A stretch of DNA of 64,000 nucleotides from Aspidiotus rigidus (lineage: Eukaryota; Arthropoda; Insecta; Hemiptera; Diaspididae): contig JAVHKY010000015.1 of the NCBI GenBank assembly GCA_035079385.1, positions 682,001 through 746,000 of the forward strand, given 5' to 3'. This document shows positions 54,633 through 64,000 of the stretch, piece by piece. Each line of letters begins with the position of its first letter. The first letter of the stretch is position 1. The notes under the pieces were generated by a model that saw only the letters and a list, made by a program, of their open reading frames with translations, was not told where the DNA came from and made no database searches. Position numbers and translations under genes: made by a program.

Positions 54633-56825
54633 CTAATACCCAAAAAGTCTGTGCTGAAATAGTCCGCAATAACCCCCTCCCTCGTATGAATAACAAATTA
54701 AAAAGAGTGATCCAAGGTTTAAAAAGGAAGATCAAGGAGGGAGATTTAATTGTCACTAAGGCTGACAAGAGCAATGCTGTTGTGGTGATGCAAAAATCCG
54801 CCTATGCTTCAAAGGTCCCCGAAGTCCTCCAGCAGTGTGGTGCTAAAAGACTGGAGATTTCAGCTTCCCTAAGCATGTTAAGGAAGTTAGGAGTGTCATC
54901 AACAGGAGTGAGGCTATTATCAAAACTCCTGCTTTGAAAAAAACCCTCCTTGTTCCTAACCCTACACCCCCCTCCTCTACGGGCTGCCCAAAGTGCATAA
55001 GAACAATACCCCGATGCGACCCGTGGTTTCATTCATCTCCTCTCCCACCTACCTCTTTGCCAAATTCCTGGACCGTTGGTTCAAATATCGCATTGATTTT
55101 GAATCTCCTCGCTCGGTCTTGAATTCGGTCTCTTTAACTGACGTCCTGAAGGGTGCAAGTCTTCCCCTGGGAACGACCATCTGCTCGTTTGATGTTGTTG
55201 GTTTGTTCCCGAAAATTCCTAAGGTTGCTACTATCCAGCGTATGGGTGAGCTACTTGTCAAAGCCAACATTCCTCACAATGAGCTTCATGAATTTTTCGA
55301 TCTTCTGAATCTTCGCTGGTCCCCCAACTATTGTAAATTCGAAGGGAAATTTTTCGAGTTCCCTGACGCTCTCTCATCTCCGAAATTTTCATGTCTAAGT
55401 TTGAACTTGACCTCTTTTCCTCGAACCAGGCGTTACTTAACCATATTCAGTATTGGCACAATTACGTTGATAACATTCTGTGCACCTGGACTGGTCTTCA
55501 GATTTCCTTGCTGAGTTTCTGAGGTATCTCAATTCTTGATACTTTCCATAAGATTTACTTTGGAAATAGGAGTATAATGTAACTTACTGAGCGCGGTGTC
55601 ACCTTGTCAGTGCAAAAATCTCATGACAAGTCCCTGAAGGCCACTGCGCAAAGTAAATACCCAAAATTATTAACAAATGTCCTCATTCCAGGAGACCACT
55701 GTCTCTTAGCGTCAATGGTAGCCCAATGGAGTATGCGGAAATCATTCAGTTATGGAAAAAATAATGGGATACAATCTGGATAGAAGACAAGGTCACCGGT
55801 CATTGGGCACATTAAATTATGCCAACTGTATACGACCTCCTCAAAATCACTACTCCTCCTAACTTCTGGACATCCCAGTCAATTAGTGGTCATGGATGTC
55901 TGAAGGAATTCATGAGAAAAAATAAAGCTACAACGTCCGAATGCCCCTACGGATTTGGAGACGAAACTGCAGAACACGTCTTGACTTTCTGCCTTCGATT
56001 TATAAGTGGACGGCCACTAGATTGGAGTACTCTACAAGACTACCACTTCCCTTATATGGAAAGGGGGATTTATCGATATCTATGATAGACGGTATCCATG
56101 AGTTTGGAATTTACAGAAGAGATACTATGGCCGATGTTTTAGTCCACGGAGGTTCGTTCTGTCCTGTTGCTCATAAGATGGCTGCCTTTAATAGCCTAGT
56201 TCACAGACTGACACGTATCCCTTTGTGTCAGGCTGCCTTCAAGAAAGAATTACGATAAGAAACCTGGCCAGAGTGAATGGGGTCAATGTCGACGTTGACG
56301 TGATGGTTCGGAAGAAACTTACGAGGAGCATTCTTGAGTCCACCGCCTCCCTCCCTCGAGACACGATCCATGATCGTCGCATGCGTTGGATCAGTCTCCC
56401 TTTCCTGGGGAAGTTCTCCCTCAAATTGGGTCGGGCCCTCCACCTGTCTGGCCTCCGGCCCCACGTTTTACTACCCTACCACAGTCGCAGGGTTGTTTGT
56501 GAGGCTAAAGGACTCCATACCCGTTGATGAGAGGAGTGGTGTTTATAATTTGGAATTTAGGGATTGTGGAGGCCTTTATATTGGTGAAACCAGTCGCCAA
56601 ATGAAGGTGAGAGTAGCTGAACACCTGTAGTCTTGGAATAAGGGACACTTAAGGGAGTCAGCTTTTGCTGACCATTCAATAGGCTCCTTCGTAAGGAGAA
56701 CTCTTACCGTAAGCGCATCGCCCTCGAGCATATAGAAGTGGTGCGTCATCTCAACACTGATGGTATTACTGTATTGACTCGTACATTCCGAAAGATGGCT
56801 TGATTGAACTGGTTTATGATTCACA
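54633..56825 (+). pseudogene. PLE-A RT/GIY-YIG ORF (copy 3), disrupted
   Basis: Pieces: VIQGLKRKIKEGDLIVTKAD (about 54708), LYGLPKVHK region with a frameshift, NNTPMRPVVSFISSPTYLFA, CSFDVVGLFPKIP (motif A), then a deletion removing GIPIGSPLG near 55370. A frameshifted catalytic region follows, with YVD-N in place of YVDD (about 55465, TACGTTGATAAC), then the LINE insertion at 55577-56065. PLE resumes with SMIDGIHEFGIYRRDT, the linker VNGVNVDVDVMVRKKLT, GIY-YIG (SGVYNLEFRDCGGLYIGETS, about 56536-56595) and the C-terminus. Not functional. Confidence 0.8.
55577..56065 (+). pseudogene. LINE ORF2 C-terminal fragment inside PLE-A copy 3
   Basis: The frame at 55819 gives FWTSQSISGHGCLKEFMRKN, then TSECPYGFGDETAEHVLTFC, the zinc-knuckle C-terminus (GHGCxxxY...C-C...H...C) of R1/Jockey-like LINEs. 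It replaces roughly 20 bp of PLE sequence between the regions for FTLEIG and DLSISMIDG. No tail and no TSD are visible, so a recombination origin is as likely as retrotransposition. Confidence 0.6.
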
Positions 56826-57034
56826 CCGCGATTTCTCCTTTGGCCAATCTTAATACATTGTTTCTCTCCTCTGTTTGTCAGTTCCTTTCATTTCATTCCT
56901 GAAGGTGGTTTATCAACCGAAAGCGCTAGTCGTTTAATTTTTTCTGTGGTTTGCATTGTTTACTCACCCTTCGGAGCATTCTTCCTTTCGCCAATATTAT
57001 GGATAACCGTAACTTAGAAGAACGTATTCGTTTA

Positions 57035-58060
57035 ATCTTGCAAATGGCTCCTCATGGTCACCATGCCCTGGAGCGGTACCCGTATGTAGATGACATACTA
57101 GGTGTGTGGAACGGTACGGTTACTCAGCTGGAGGAATTTTTCGAATTTATGAACGCTCAGCGTTCCAAAATCTCGTTCACCTTGGGAAACGATCACCACT
57201 CTCTATACTTCCTCGATATTAGTATCACTCTTCAACCTACTCATCTCTCTCCAACCTTCTGCTCCTCTTCTTCATCTCCTTCTACTCCTGCGCCTCAGTC
57301 CTTATTTCCCTCATTCACCATATGTGACCTGCGATGAGAAAAGGATGCTCATTGTCCCTCGACAAGAACACCATTCCTCTCTGATTAGATACTCAATCAA
57401 TCAGAGAGAAATGGTGTTACTGCCAATGGGCAATGAGCATCCTTTTCTTATCATAGGTCACATATATAGGAAACACACGTATACGAATGTCCTCATAAAT
57501 GGTGGATCATTCCATCTTCACAACTACAAACAAGCGGGGATTGTGGCTTTGATCCACCGTCTCCTCTCTATCCCTCTATCCCCAGCCGACTTCAAAAAAG
57601 AAAGATCAGTATAGAATACTTAGGCGCCTTCAACAAAATCAAGATTGATGTTAAAAAAGTCATTAACAAAAAACTCACAAGAAGACTAATGATGCAGTCC
57701 ACAGATCGTACCCCAGCTCCCAACATCAGAAGGGTCAGGGTGCCCTTTTGGGGATATTTTTTCTACCGGATTGCTCGTTACTTTAAAAGGTATAACTACA
57801 GTGTCGCCTTCTACTCCCTGTATACTGTAGCTCACCTACCGCATCTAAAGGATCCAACTCCTCCGCCTAAACGATGCGGAGTTTATGAAATCGGATGTAG
57901 TTCTACATCGGACAAACTGGTCGTTCTATCCAAGAAAGATACAACGAATTAAGGGAGACAATGGTGAACGTTCAGCCAAAGAAAAGCATTGTATCCACAG
58001 TGGACACTACGTTCATAACACCATAATTCAGATCCTCCATCCGGCGACAAAAGGTCGGAA
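57035..58060 (+). pseudogene. PLE-C RT to GIY-YIG, right piece
   Basis: Continues the frame of 54178-54256: ILQMAPHGHHALERYPYVDD (catalytic YVDD about 57082-57093), ILGVWNGTVTQLEEFFEFMN, YFLDISI. A Ser/Pro-rich stretch and a 66-bp-arm hairpin (57321-57464) interrupt it. Then HIYRKHTYTNVLINGGSFHL, LIHRLLSIPLSPADFKKE, the linker IKIDVKKVINKKLTRRLMMQ and GIY-YIG (CGVYEIGC, then after a frameshift FYIGQTGRSIQERYNE, about 57870-57950). Not functional. Third PLE family of the window. Confidence 0.75.
57321..57464. repeat. Hairpin with 66-bp arms
   Basis: 57321-57386 and 57399-57464 are reverse complements, with about ten mismatches clustered mid-arm and near the end, and a 12-bp spacer. It lies inside the PLE-C coding region between the conserved FLDISI and IYRK motifs. 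Confidence 0.85.
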
Positions 58061-58074
58061 GAGATAGAAAGGTA

Positions 58075-61000
58075 CAAAGCGCTCCAGCGGGCACCTCAGA
58101 AGTTATTAAATGACATGTCTGGCGTGCTGATTTGCCTCTTACTCCGTACACCTTTGTTGTTCAAAATGGTAGACGTCAACTTAGTGTAGTCTTTATAATC
58201 TATGCTAGGCTACCCAGAAATGGCAGTGACCGGTTTCAATAGTATAAATTTGCCCGAAAAATAGGTGGCCCAATACTCATTAGGCAATACGACATTGGCC
58301 AAATCGTTCGCGTGAATAAAGTTTTAAGAAGAATGTAAGTCGTTTAATTGACGAAATCATATGTGCACCACAACTATTTTCATCTCAAGTCGAGAGGAAG
58401 TTGAACCACCCAGCAATGATAAGTGTAAATTAGAATTAATAGACTTACAAGAAGAAGCTTTGAATCTAAGGAGTGATACAATGTCAATCGAGGTTCTCCT
58501 TGCTGCAGCAAGGAGTGATAGGAATTCAAGACACTGATCAATTTAAGCACATTTGATATTTTTACTGTTTTTTTTTTAAATTGATATTATTAGCAACTAG
58601 CGGTTTTGACATGATATTTGTTTCCAACAGGGCCTTGAAAGTTAGATGTCTCCTATAATGAACAAAAGTTGACGAAGAGCAACAAGAAATGGGCAGTTCA
58701 GTGATCAGATAGCCTTTTTATCTATGTAACTTGGACAATGACTGCGACATTTCGGCAACGTTGATTAGGATAGAGTCCATTTCTTCATTCTCGATCTTTT
58801 CAACGAAAGTACGTATTATGCAACAGAACTTCAGTTTTCGCGCCAGTCTTGTAAGAGTCCTCAGTAAGTCAGCCTATAAATTGATCAGCACCGAGGGTAT
58901 GACTTTCGGCTGCTTATATGTACTCGCGACTCGAAATTTTACCCGCGAGTTGGAAGTAAAATGAGTTCCCAGTGCCAAATTTCCATGAAAGAGCGCGTCT
59001 TAAATAGAATCTTATGACTTCTGGCTCTTTTCTTGTACTTAAAACCGAACAATGTAACTATTCTCGTGCGTTCTGATGTTGTTTTTCAATCTTCAGTCGG
59101 GGCTTTCCTCATCACTTGAGAAAGTTGAGTGGCGTGGCGCAAGGCCGTATAAATTTATCGATTAGTAACTCGAAGCCCCAGCACCGCTGAATAATAACTC
59201 TGTCATATGTGCAAAAGAATGTGTTACGTTTTGGAAATGTTAATCTTGAGCCAGCTAATCTCTCTGGCGTGGATTTTTTAGGCGGGCCATTGATTTTATT
59301 CCACCGTGTTAAGTTTCTCCAGAATACAAAGTCTAAAATTGAGAAATAGCGTGAATAGTCAATTTTTGAAGAGTGAAGGAGAAGAAAACTCACGCACTTC
59401 CGACGGTATTATTCACTTTATCAAATATGTATATCCAGTCATCCACTTCTTGTTCGCGTTCCCAGCTTCAGCGGTGCAGCAAATTATTATACGAGTATGT
59501 TCTAATTCCTTCAATGTGCCGCCTGCAAAGCTGATAGGAAGTTCTTACAGTCGCAGTCTTCACCATTTCTACAGAGTGGAAAATTTTGATGGGGACAGAA
59601 AATGATGAATTAGCAAGATTAGTACATCGAATTAGAATCAATGATCTGCGAGAAGATCCAAATTACAATCTTCCTAAAACAAAACCATAGAGTAGATAAT
59701 TATGAACATCAAAAATTGCCTTTTCAATAAGTCCACAAAGGCAGAGACAAAAGCATTAGTGATGAAATAGAAAAATGGTCCAGTCAATATGAACTAATCT
59801 ACATTCAGGTCTCCGATGACAATATTCAGAGTAAAGGTAGTGAATATTTCGCTTCTTATCCGATCAACTTCGGGTTTATTTACGTAATTTCACGAAATCA
59901 AATGCAATAGTACGAAAAATTTATAGCGCGCTTTAAAAACCGAGGGAAAATCACATTTTACGAGAAGTCTTTTTCGCCTTCGCCGAAATGTAAGCACGTA
60001 AAAGCGCGAAACTTTCACTATCAATACGTAAATAAGATCGTAATTTTGTATGAGACACTAACGAGTACTTTTTATAATGCTGAGGTCTGATGGATCAATA
60101 AGGCATCGACTATAAGTCCTCTGCAAGTGGCGCCCATCAAAAAATTAAGAACGTTACCGCGAGCGTACAAAGAAGTTTTCAGCCAACTTTTTCGAAAAAA
60201 TTAAACTTGACACCGAAACGTTCGTCATTAAGGATTTCGTCTAGTTTACAACGTGCACCATTCAACCCAGTTTTGTTATCATAAAGTTTCCGCTGTTGAT
60301 TTGTCAGCATAGGCGTGCCTCGTTTTACAGACTAAAAAATTTAATATAGATTCATCGTTCGCTCGTACAGCACACAAAGTTAGAATGATTTATAAAAAAA
60401 AAGGAAGGAAAGAAAAAAAGAGAGAAAAAGTTGGACTTTTTCTACTTATATTTTTTAATGATTTTCAATCTGTTATACAAAACTTCAAGAGCAACATTTC
60501 TCTTGAATTTATTTGACATTCAGTGGTCCACGATAACTTCCTAGTTCTAGCGCAATTTACACCGTAAGAAACGACAATTTTTTCGTTTTTTTACCTTCAA
60601 AGGCGACTTGCGTTGTAAGTTGTAGGAGCGAAAGAAGTAATTGATTTTGATTGCATTTCTGCTCATTAGTAGGGAGACGGTATTCGCGTATTTTTTCAGA
60701 AGTAAGATTTATTGTATCATCATACGAATTTCTCGGTTAGTCGGGAGTGAAAATTCTACCTCAGTTAAATTCGGAGTAAAGTAACTTTTGGTGAGGTCGA
60801 TATTCTCATCAATCCTCTCGACCGTTCTGATCAATGCTTATCAAAACTCAGAATATTCAAATATCTCTTGAGTTTGATTCCAAAGTTTCGTGTTACTGCA
60901 AGTCTCCCAGCTTATTAGGAGTCGAAATTCGTTCGGGTTTCTGAGAGTACCGATCTCAGAATCAACTTATCCAATAACATACGGGGTGAAATCAATGATC

Positions 61001-61120
61001 AAAAGAAAGATTTCACTTCTACTTATCGTCAAAATTCCTATTTTGCTGATCGCACTTGGTTGGCTTTAGCAACGATGGCTAAATAGATCCAATGTGTCAA
61101 TGGAGGCGTCACAAGTATGC
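58075..61120. other. No gene recognised
   Basis: AT-rich interval. ORFs at 58731-58964, 59306-59605 (plus) and 59112-59393 (minus) show no recognisable domain. A purine-rich tract lies at about 60389-60430. Confidence 0.45.
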
Positions 61121-61125
61121 AGAAT

Positions 61126-61328
61126 GGAAGCTTCTTTACGTGTGTAGAAAGATATCATTCTCCAATTTCTGTCCATAATTTCAATCATTTATATTCAAAT
61201 GGAATTCGGCCTGAAACGATCAGGAGAACGGGAGCTTCAATAGAAGTGTAGAAATATATCGTTCTCCAATTTCTGTCTATATTCTCATTCATTTAAATTC
61301 AATTGAAATTCAGCCTGAAACGATTAGA
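61126..61328. repeat. Direct duplication, ~98-bp unit
   Basis: About 61128-61224 and 61226-61326 share GTGTAGAAAKATATCRTTCTC, CAATTTCTGTC and AATTCRGCCTGAAACGATYAG. Two diverged tandem copies. Confidence 0.75.
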
Positions 61329-61620
61329 GGTCAACTACACTAAGCGGTCAAACTTGACAAAGGCTACGTGTTGAAACGCCGCATTGATCAACTAAAAGAG
61401 TCCGAAGTTCCCAAGAAAGTGCAATTTGCAGAATCTCCAGCAGCACCTTCTACTTTGCAAAAGCCATGTAATCCTGTGCGTCACCTCTCCAACCAAGGTC
61501 AGCAGGGCAATCCTTTCATCACCCTACAGTCAATGCCCCTCCATGTTAGGTTCCGGCTACCGTCAACGCACCAACCAGCCAACGGCTTCAAAGGCGACGC
61601 AATCTCCCGCAACGTTATGG

Positions 61621-61887
61621 CAGGGTGTCAACTAGGTCAATAAGTCCAATAAAAGTTCACTATTTCAAAAATGTCCAATAAGTCAATAAAAGTCCATTAA
61701 TTTTGATGCAAGTCCAATCAATAATCGAGAATAAAAGTTCTCATTTTAATATACACATTCAATAAAAATCAATAATCAAGAATTAAAATTTCTTTTTTTT
61801 TTTTTTGCTTGTTAAATTAGGAGATTTGCGACAAAAGGTCCAATAAAAGTCCAATATTTTTAATTTTCAAATTTGGTAGACACCCTG
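61621..61887. mobile_element. Small MITE with CAGGGTGTCNAC ends
   Basis: It starts CAGGGTGTCAACTAGGTC and ends with GGTAGACACCCTG, an imperfect ~13-bp TIR. The interior has repeated GTCCAATAAAAGTCC-like words on one strand, also near both ends. No ORF and no clear TSD. Superfamily not determined. Confidence 0.6.
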
Positions 61888-61921
61888 TATAATAATTTTG
61901 TCCTCTAGTCATTTTTTTAAA

Positions 61922-62194
61922 CAGGGAGCCTATTTTATGGTTTTATTTTTTGAAAAATTTGCCCTGCGCCTTCCGGCGAAAAACTTGGAAAAATTTCGAC
62001 TCTATCGTATATAGCTTGAAGGATCAAATGTTTTCAAGGCCCCCTTATATCATATATATAGCTCGAAATTCGAGCAAAATTCAGACTCTCGAACTATATA
62101 CTATACTAGGCTCTTAGTAGGTCTACGCCTCCTTTATACCATCTTCAATTTATCTAGGAGAGGCTTCCTTGAATTTTCAATTCCAAATCCCATT
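61922..62194 (-). mobile_element. Copy of the 9677 MITE family, truncated by PLE
   Basis: Read in reverse relative to 9677. It starts CAGGGAGCCTATTTTATGG, then GCCCTGCGCCTTCCGGCG, two minisatellite units (about 61995-62080), TAGGCTCTTAGTAGGTCTAC and CTTCCTTGAATTTTCAATTC, which matches the unique left part of the 9677 copy. The expected second terminal repeat is missing: at about 62195 the sequence switches to PLE. Confidence 0.65.
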
Positions 62195-62425
62195 TGGCGA
62201 AGGTTTAGTTGAATTGGTCTACGAGTTTGAGTCACCTCGTGAGGGCTCGCTCTTTCAATCCTGATCTCGTTGGTATTCTGTTTTATGAGTCGTATCTGGG
62301 TCAGTGGCGTTCTAACTTTGCCCGATGATGGTTTGTTAACCGAAAGATCTCGCGTCTTCTCCTTTATATCTGCGGTCTTTGTAATTGGTTTTTCGTTTAC
62401 TCTCTTCTTTGAGTATTCTGTCATT
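62195..62425 (+). promoter_or_regulatory. PLE terminal segment upstream of an intact ORF
   Basis: It begins with the last codons of a PLE ORF (EGLVELVYEFESPREGSLFQ, stop at about 62258). Then come the terminal segment with CCGATGATGG...TAACCGAAAG (62321-62345), the CTGCGGTCTTTG box and GAGTATTCTG, ending at the ATG of the next ORF. This 3'-end-before-ORF arrangement is the pseudo-LTR layout known for Penelope elements, where such a segment can supply promoter and ribozyme functions. No promoter was demonstrated here. Confidence 0.6.
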
Positions 62426-64000
62426 ATGTCGAGCCGTAACGTTTCGGACCGTGTCAATTCTATTAATAACGCAAATGCTGCGTACCTTCGGTTCTTATTT
62501 TCAAAATTTCGCACCCAACGTTGTTCTTATTCTTCGCATATTTCGTTCCTCCGCAAATGTTTAAGGCTGATCTTAAAACCTAGGTTCGTAAAGTTTCGTT
62601 TATACTCCGACTGTAAGTACACCACTCGGAAATTGGAGGAAACCATCACTAACAAATGGATTCGTTCCGAGCTGAGAAGATGGTATGGTCGTCTGAATGT
62701 TACCACTCGTCTCAATCTCCTCGTCCATTCCAGGCTTTCTGGTTTGCTTCCGCCGGGTGAGTTCGATCGGTTTATTCGGAAGGTTAATGAGGATTGCTGG
62801 GATTTTGAGGTTGAGCTTAAAGCCAAAAAAGAAAAGAAAATTTCCTCCCTTTTGAACTACAAGGCTATTGCCCTCAAAAATATTTGTGATAATAATGGTG
62901 TTGTTCAAAATTTCCAGCCCCGCATTATTAATTACACCCAGACACAATTCTCGCAAGATGAAACGTATTTGTTGGAGAAGGGTCTAAAATTTGGCCTGCC
63001 TCCCCTTCCTAAAGATGAAACTCTTGCGAATGTCGTTGCCGACCTGACCATAAAAATTGGTCCCGGCGTGAATATCCAATCAGCTTGTGCTGAACTGGTC
63101 CGCGACACCCCCCTCCCTCGTATAAACAATTACGCATGTGAGGTAATAGATAATCTGAGGAGGAAGGTCAGGGACCAGGGGTTAATCCTTACTACAGCCG
63201 ACAAGGGTAACGCGATCGTAGTCCTGGAGAAATCCTCCTACGTTTCCAAGGTTCAAGAAGTTCTCACTCAATGTGGAGCTATTGAAAATAGCTCTTTTAA
63301 CTTTCCCAACTACGTCAAAGAGGTTAGGAAGGTTGTGAACGGAAGTGAGTTTATCATAAAAAGTTCTTCGCTCAAAAAAGCCCTGCTTGTACCCAACCCT
63401 GTTCCTCCCCTCCTCTATGGGTTGCCGAAAGTTCACAAGATGAATACTCCTATGCGGCCTGTCGTCTCCTATGTCTCCTCCCCTGCCTATTTTCTGGCCA
63501 AGTTCTTGGATCGTTGGTTCAAGTCTCGAATCGAGTACGAGTCCCCCTACTCCGTTAAAACTTCGGTTTCTCTGGCCGAGAGGCTCAAAAATGTTACCTT
63601 GCCTCCGGGTACTAGCCTCTGCTCATTTGATGTAGCCGGCCTCTTTCCCAACATACCAAAGGCCCATACTATGCAGTATATGGGTGACCTACTTGTAAAG
63701 TTCAACATTCCTCATAACGAGATACAGGAATTTTTTGGCCTCCTTAATACGTGCTGGACCCCTAACTTCTGTAAGTTCAATGGGAAATTTTACGAGTTTC
63801 CTGAGGAGGTAGGGATCCCCATCGGCTCTCCTTTGGGCTCTCCCGTTTCGAAGATATTTATGTCCAGATTTGAGGTTGACTTGTTTTCCTCTGGCCAAGT
63901 GCTACTGAGTCATATCCACTATTGGCACCGATATGTGGACGATATATTATGTGCGTGGACCGGTCCTCAAGAGCTCCTTGGTGAGTTTCTTCAGTATCTG
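62426..64000 (+). CDS. Intact PLE polyprotein (RT, GIY-YIG expected), 3' end outside the window
   Basis: Open from ATG at 62426 to the last base: 525 codons with no stop. N-terminal region 1-200 includes MSSRNVSDRVNSINNANAAY and a coiled-coil-like FEVELKAKKEKKISSLLN. Then ETYLLEKGLKFGLPPLPKDE, the ADKGN motif (Asp259, Lys260, Gly261), LYGLPKVHK (330-338), CSFDVAGLFPNIP (catalytic Asp402), GIPIGSPLG (463-471) and YVDD (503-506, catalytic Asp505 and Asp506). All RT residues that can be checked by eye are present. By comparison with the other copies, about 250-300 residues (RT thumb, linker, GIY-YIG) should follow outside the window. The ATG context is supported by MDNRN/MDSRN starts of the other copies. 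It is the best candidate for an active PLE here. Confidence 0.88.
   Translation, partial: MSSRNVSDRVNSINNANAAYLRFLFSKFRTQRCSYSSHISFLRKCLRLILKPRFVKFRLYSDCKYTTRKLEETITNKWIRSELRRWYGRLNVTTRLNLLVHSRLSGLLPPGEFDRFIRKVNEDCWDFEVELKAKKEKKISSLLNYKAIALKNICDNNGVVQNFQPRIINYTQTQFSQDETYLLEKGLKFGLPPLPKDETLANVVADLTIKIGPGVNIQSACAELVRDTPLPRINNYACEVIDNLRRKVRDQGLILTTADKGNAIVVLEKSSYVSKVQEVLTQCGAIENSSFNFPNYVKEVRKVVNGSEFIIKSSSLKKALLVPNPVPPLLYGLPKVHKMNTPMRPVVSYVSSPAYFLAKFLDRWFKSRIEYESPYSVKTSVSLAERLKNVTLPPGTSLCSFDVAGLFPNIPKAHTMQYMGDLLVKFNIPHNEIQEFFGLLNTCWTPNFCKFNGKFYEFPEEVGIPIGSPLGSPVSKIFMSRFEVDLFSSGQVLLSHIHYWHRYVDDILCAWTGPQELLGEFLQYL

Larger units (their letters stand above)
54257..57034 (+). mobile_element. PLE-A copy 3, nested in PLE-C, 13-bp TSD
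   Basis: ATCTTGCAAATGG at 54244-54256 and 57035-57047 flanks a 2,778-bp insert. Left part 54257-54632 is in minus orientation: terminal segment with hammerhead-like core (54355-54331), then the PLE C-terminus (HHDFSFGQS, LIELVYDSH, ADHLINSGHSFREGSKKLLH). At 54633 it flips to plus orientation inside the N-terminal coding region, at the same point as PLE-A copy 2. The right end has the terminal segment (56880-56995) plus 36 bp of a following ORF (ATG at 57000, MDNRNLEERIRL). Confidence 0.85.

Noticed and set aside
61368..61643. 91-codon frame resembling a gag-like basic/proline-rich protein
   Set aside because: It starts at TTG, not ATG, ends in the MITE at 61621, and has no zinc knuckle or capsid motif.
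1..64000. LTR retrotransposons or Polinton elements
   Set aside because: No LTR pair, integrase, protease, retroviral RT (YxDD followed by RNase H and integrase) or packaging ATPase was seen.

Overview
This window looks like a piece of an arthropod genome, most likely an insect. The only recognisable host-type genes are two intronless innexins (invertebrate gap-junction proteins, closest in sequence to insect innexin 2). There is no bacterial operon structure. The sequence is AT-rich and dominated by transposable elements (TEs). I found no rRNA, tRNA or CRISPR array. Elements were classified by reading motifs, not by database search.

Layout. 1-5.7 kb: a foldback repeat, then two head-to-tail Helitron-like elements (2428-4374). 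5.7-10.2 kb: debris of a Penelope-like element (PLE) and a MULE-type transposase, a TA-flanked MITE (7034-7515), a hAT element with a perfect 8-bp target duplication (8081-9235), and a MITE carrying a ~46-bp minisatellite (9677-10203). 10.2-11.3 kb: a candidate three-exon gene for an acidic protein. 15.25-32.85 kb: a tandem duplication of a ~8.7-kb segment. Each copy carries LINE fragments, a Tigger/pogo transposase pseudogene, an intact innexin ORF on the minus strand, and a PLE fragment.

32.85-58.1 kb: a dense PLE zone with at least three families (called A, B and C here) and several insertions whose target-site duplications (TSDs) can be read. PLE-A copies lie at 32855-35362, 36928-39467 and 54257-57034. 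PLE-B is at about 46.1-49.4 kb. PLE-C is interrupted by the third PLE-A copy. A 137-bp insertion made only of PLE terminal sequence (37707-37843) sits inside the second PLE-A copy. Three PLEs have a 3' fragment in inverted orientation at their 5' end. Between them lie an unrecognised ORF (40825-41484, minus), LINE 3' ends, and an ORF resembling part of a RhoGAP domain (51086-51361).

58.1-64 kb: mostly empty, then two MITEs, then a PLE whose reading frame is open from an ATG at 62426 to the window edge (525 codons). It is the only PLE here with no lesion in the visible part.

How it fits together: the intact PLE could be the source of enzyme for the truncated PLE copies and the 137-bp terminal insertion. 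The PLE terminal segments carry a hammerhead-like core (CTGANGA...GAAA). The minisatellite of the 9.7-kb MITE family recurs at the junction of the innexin duplication and is the target of one PLE insertion.
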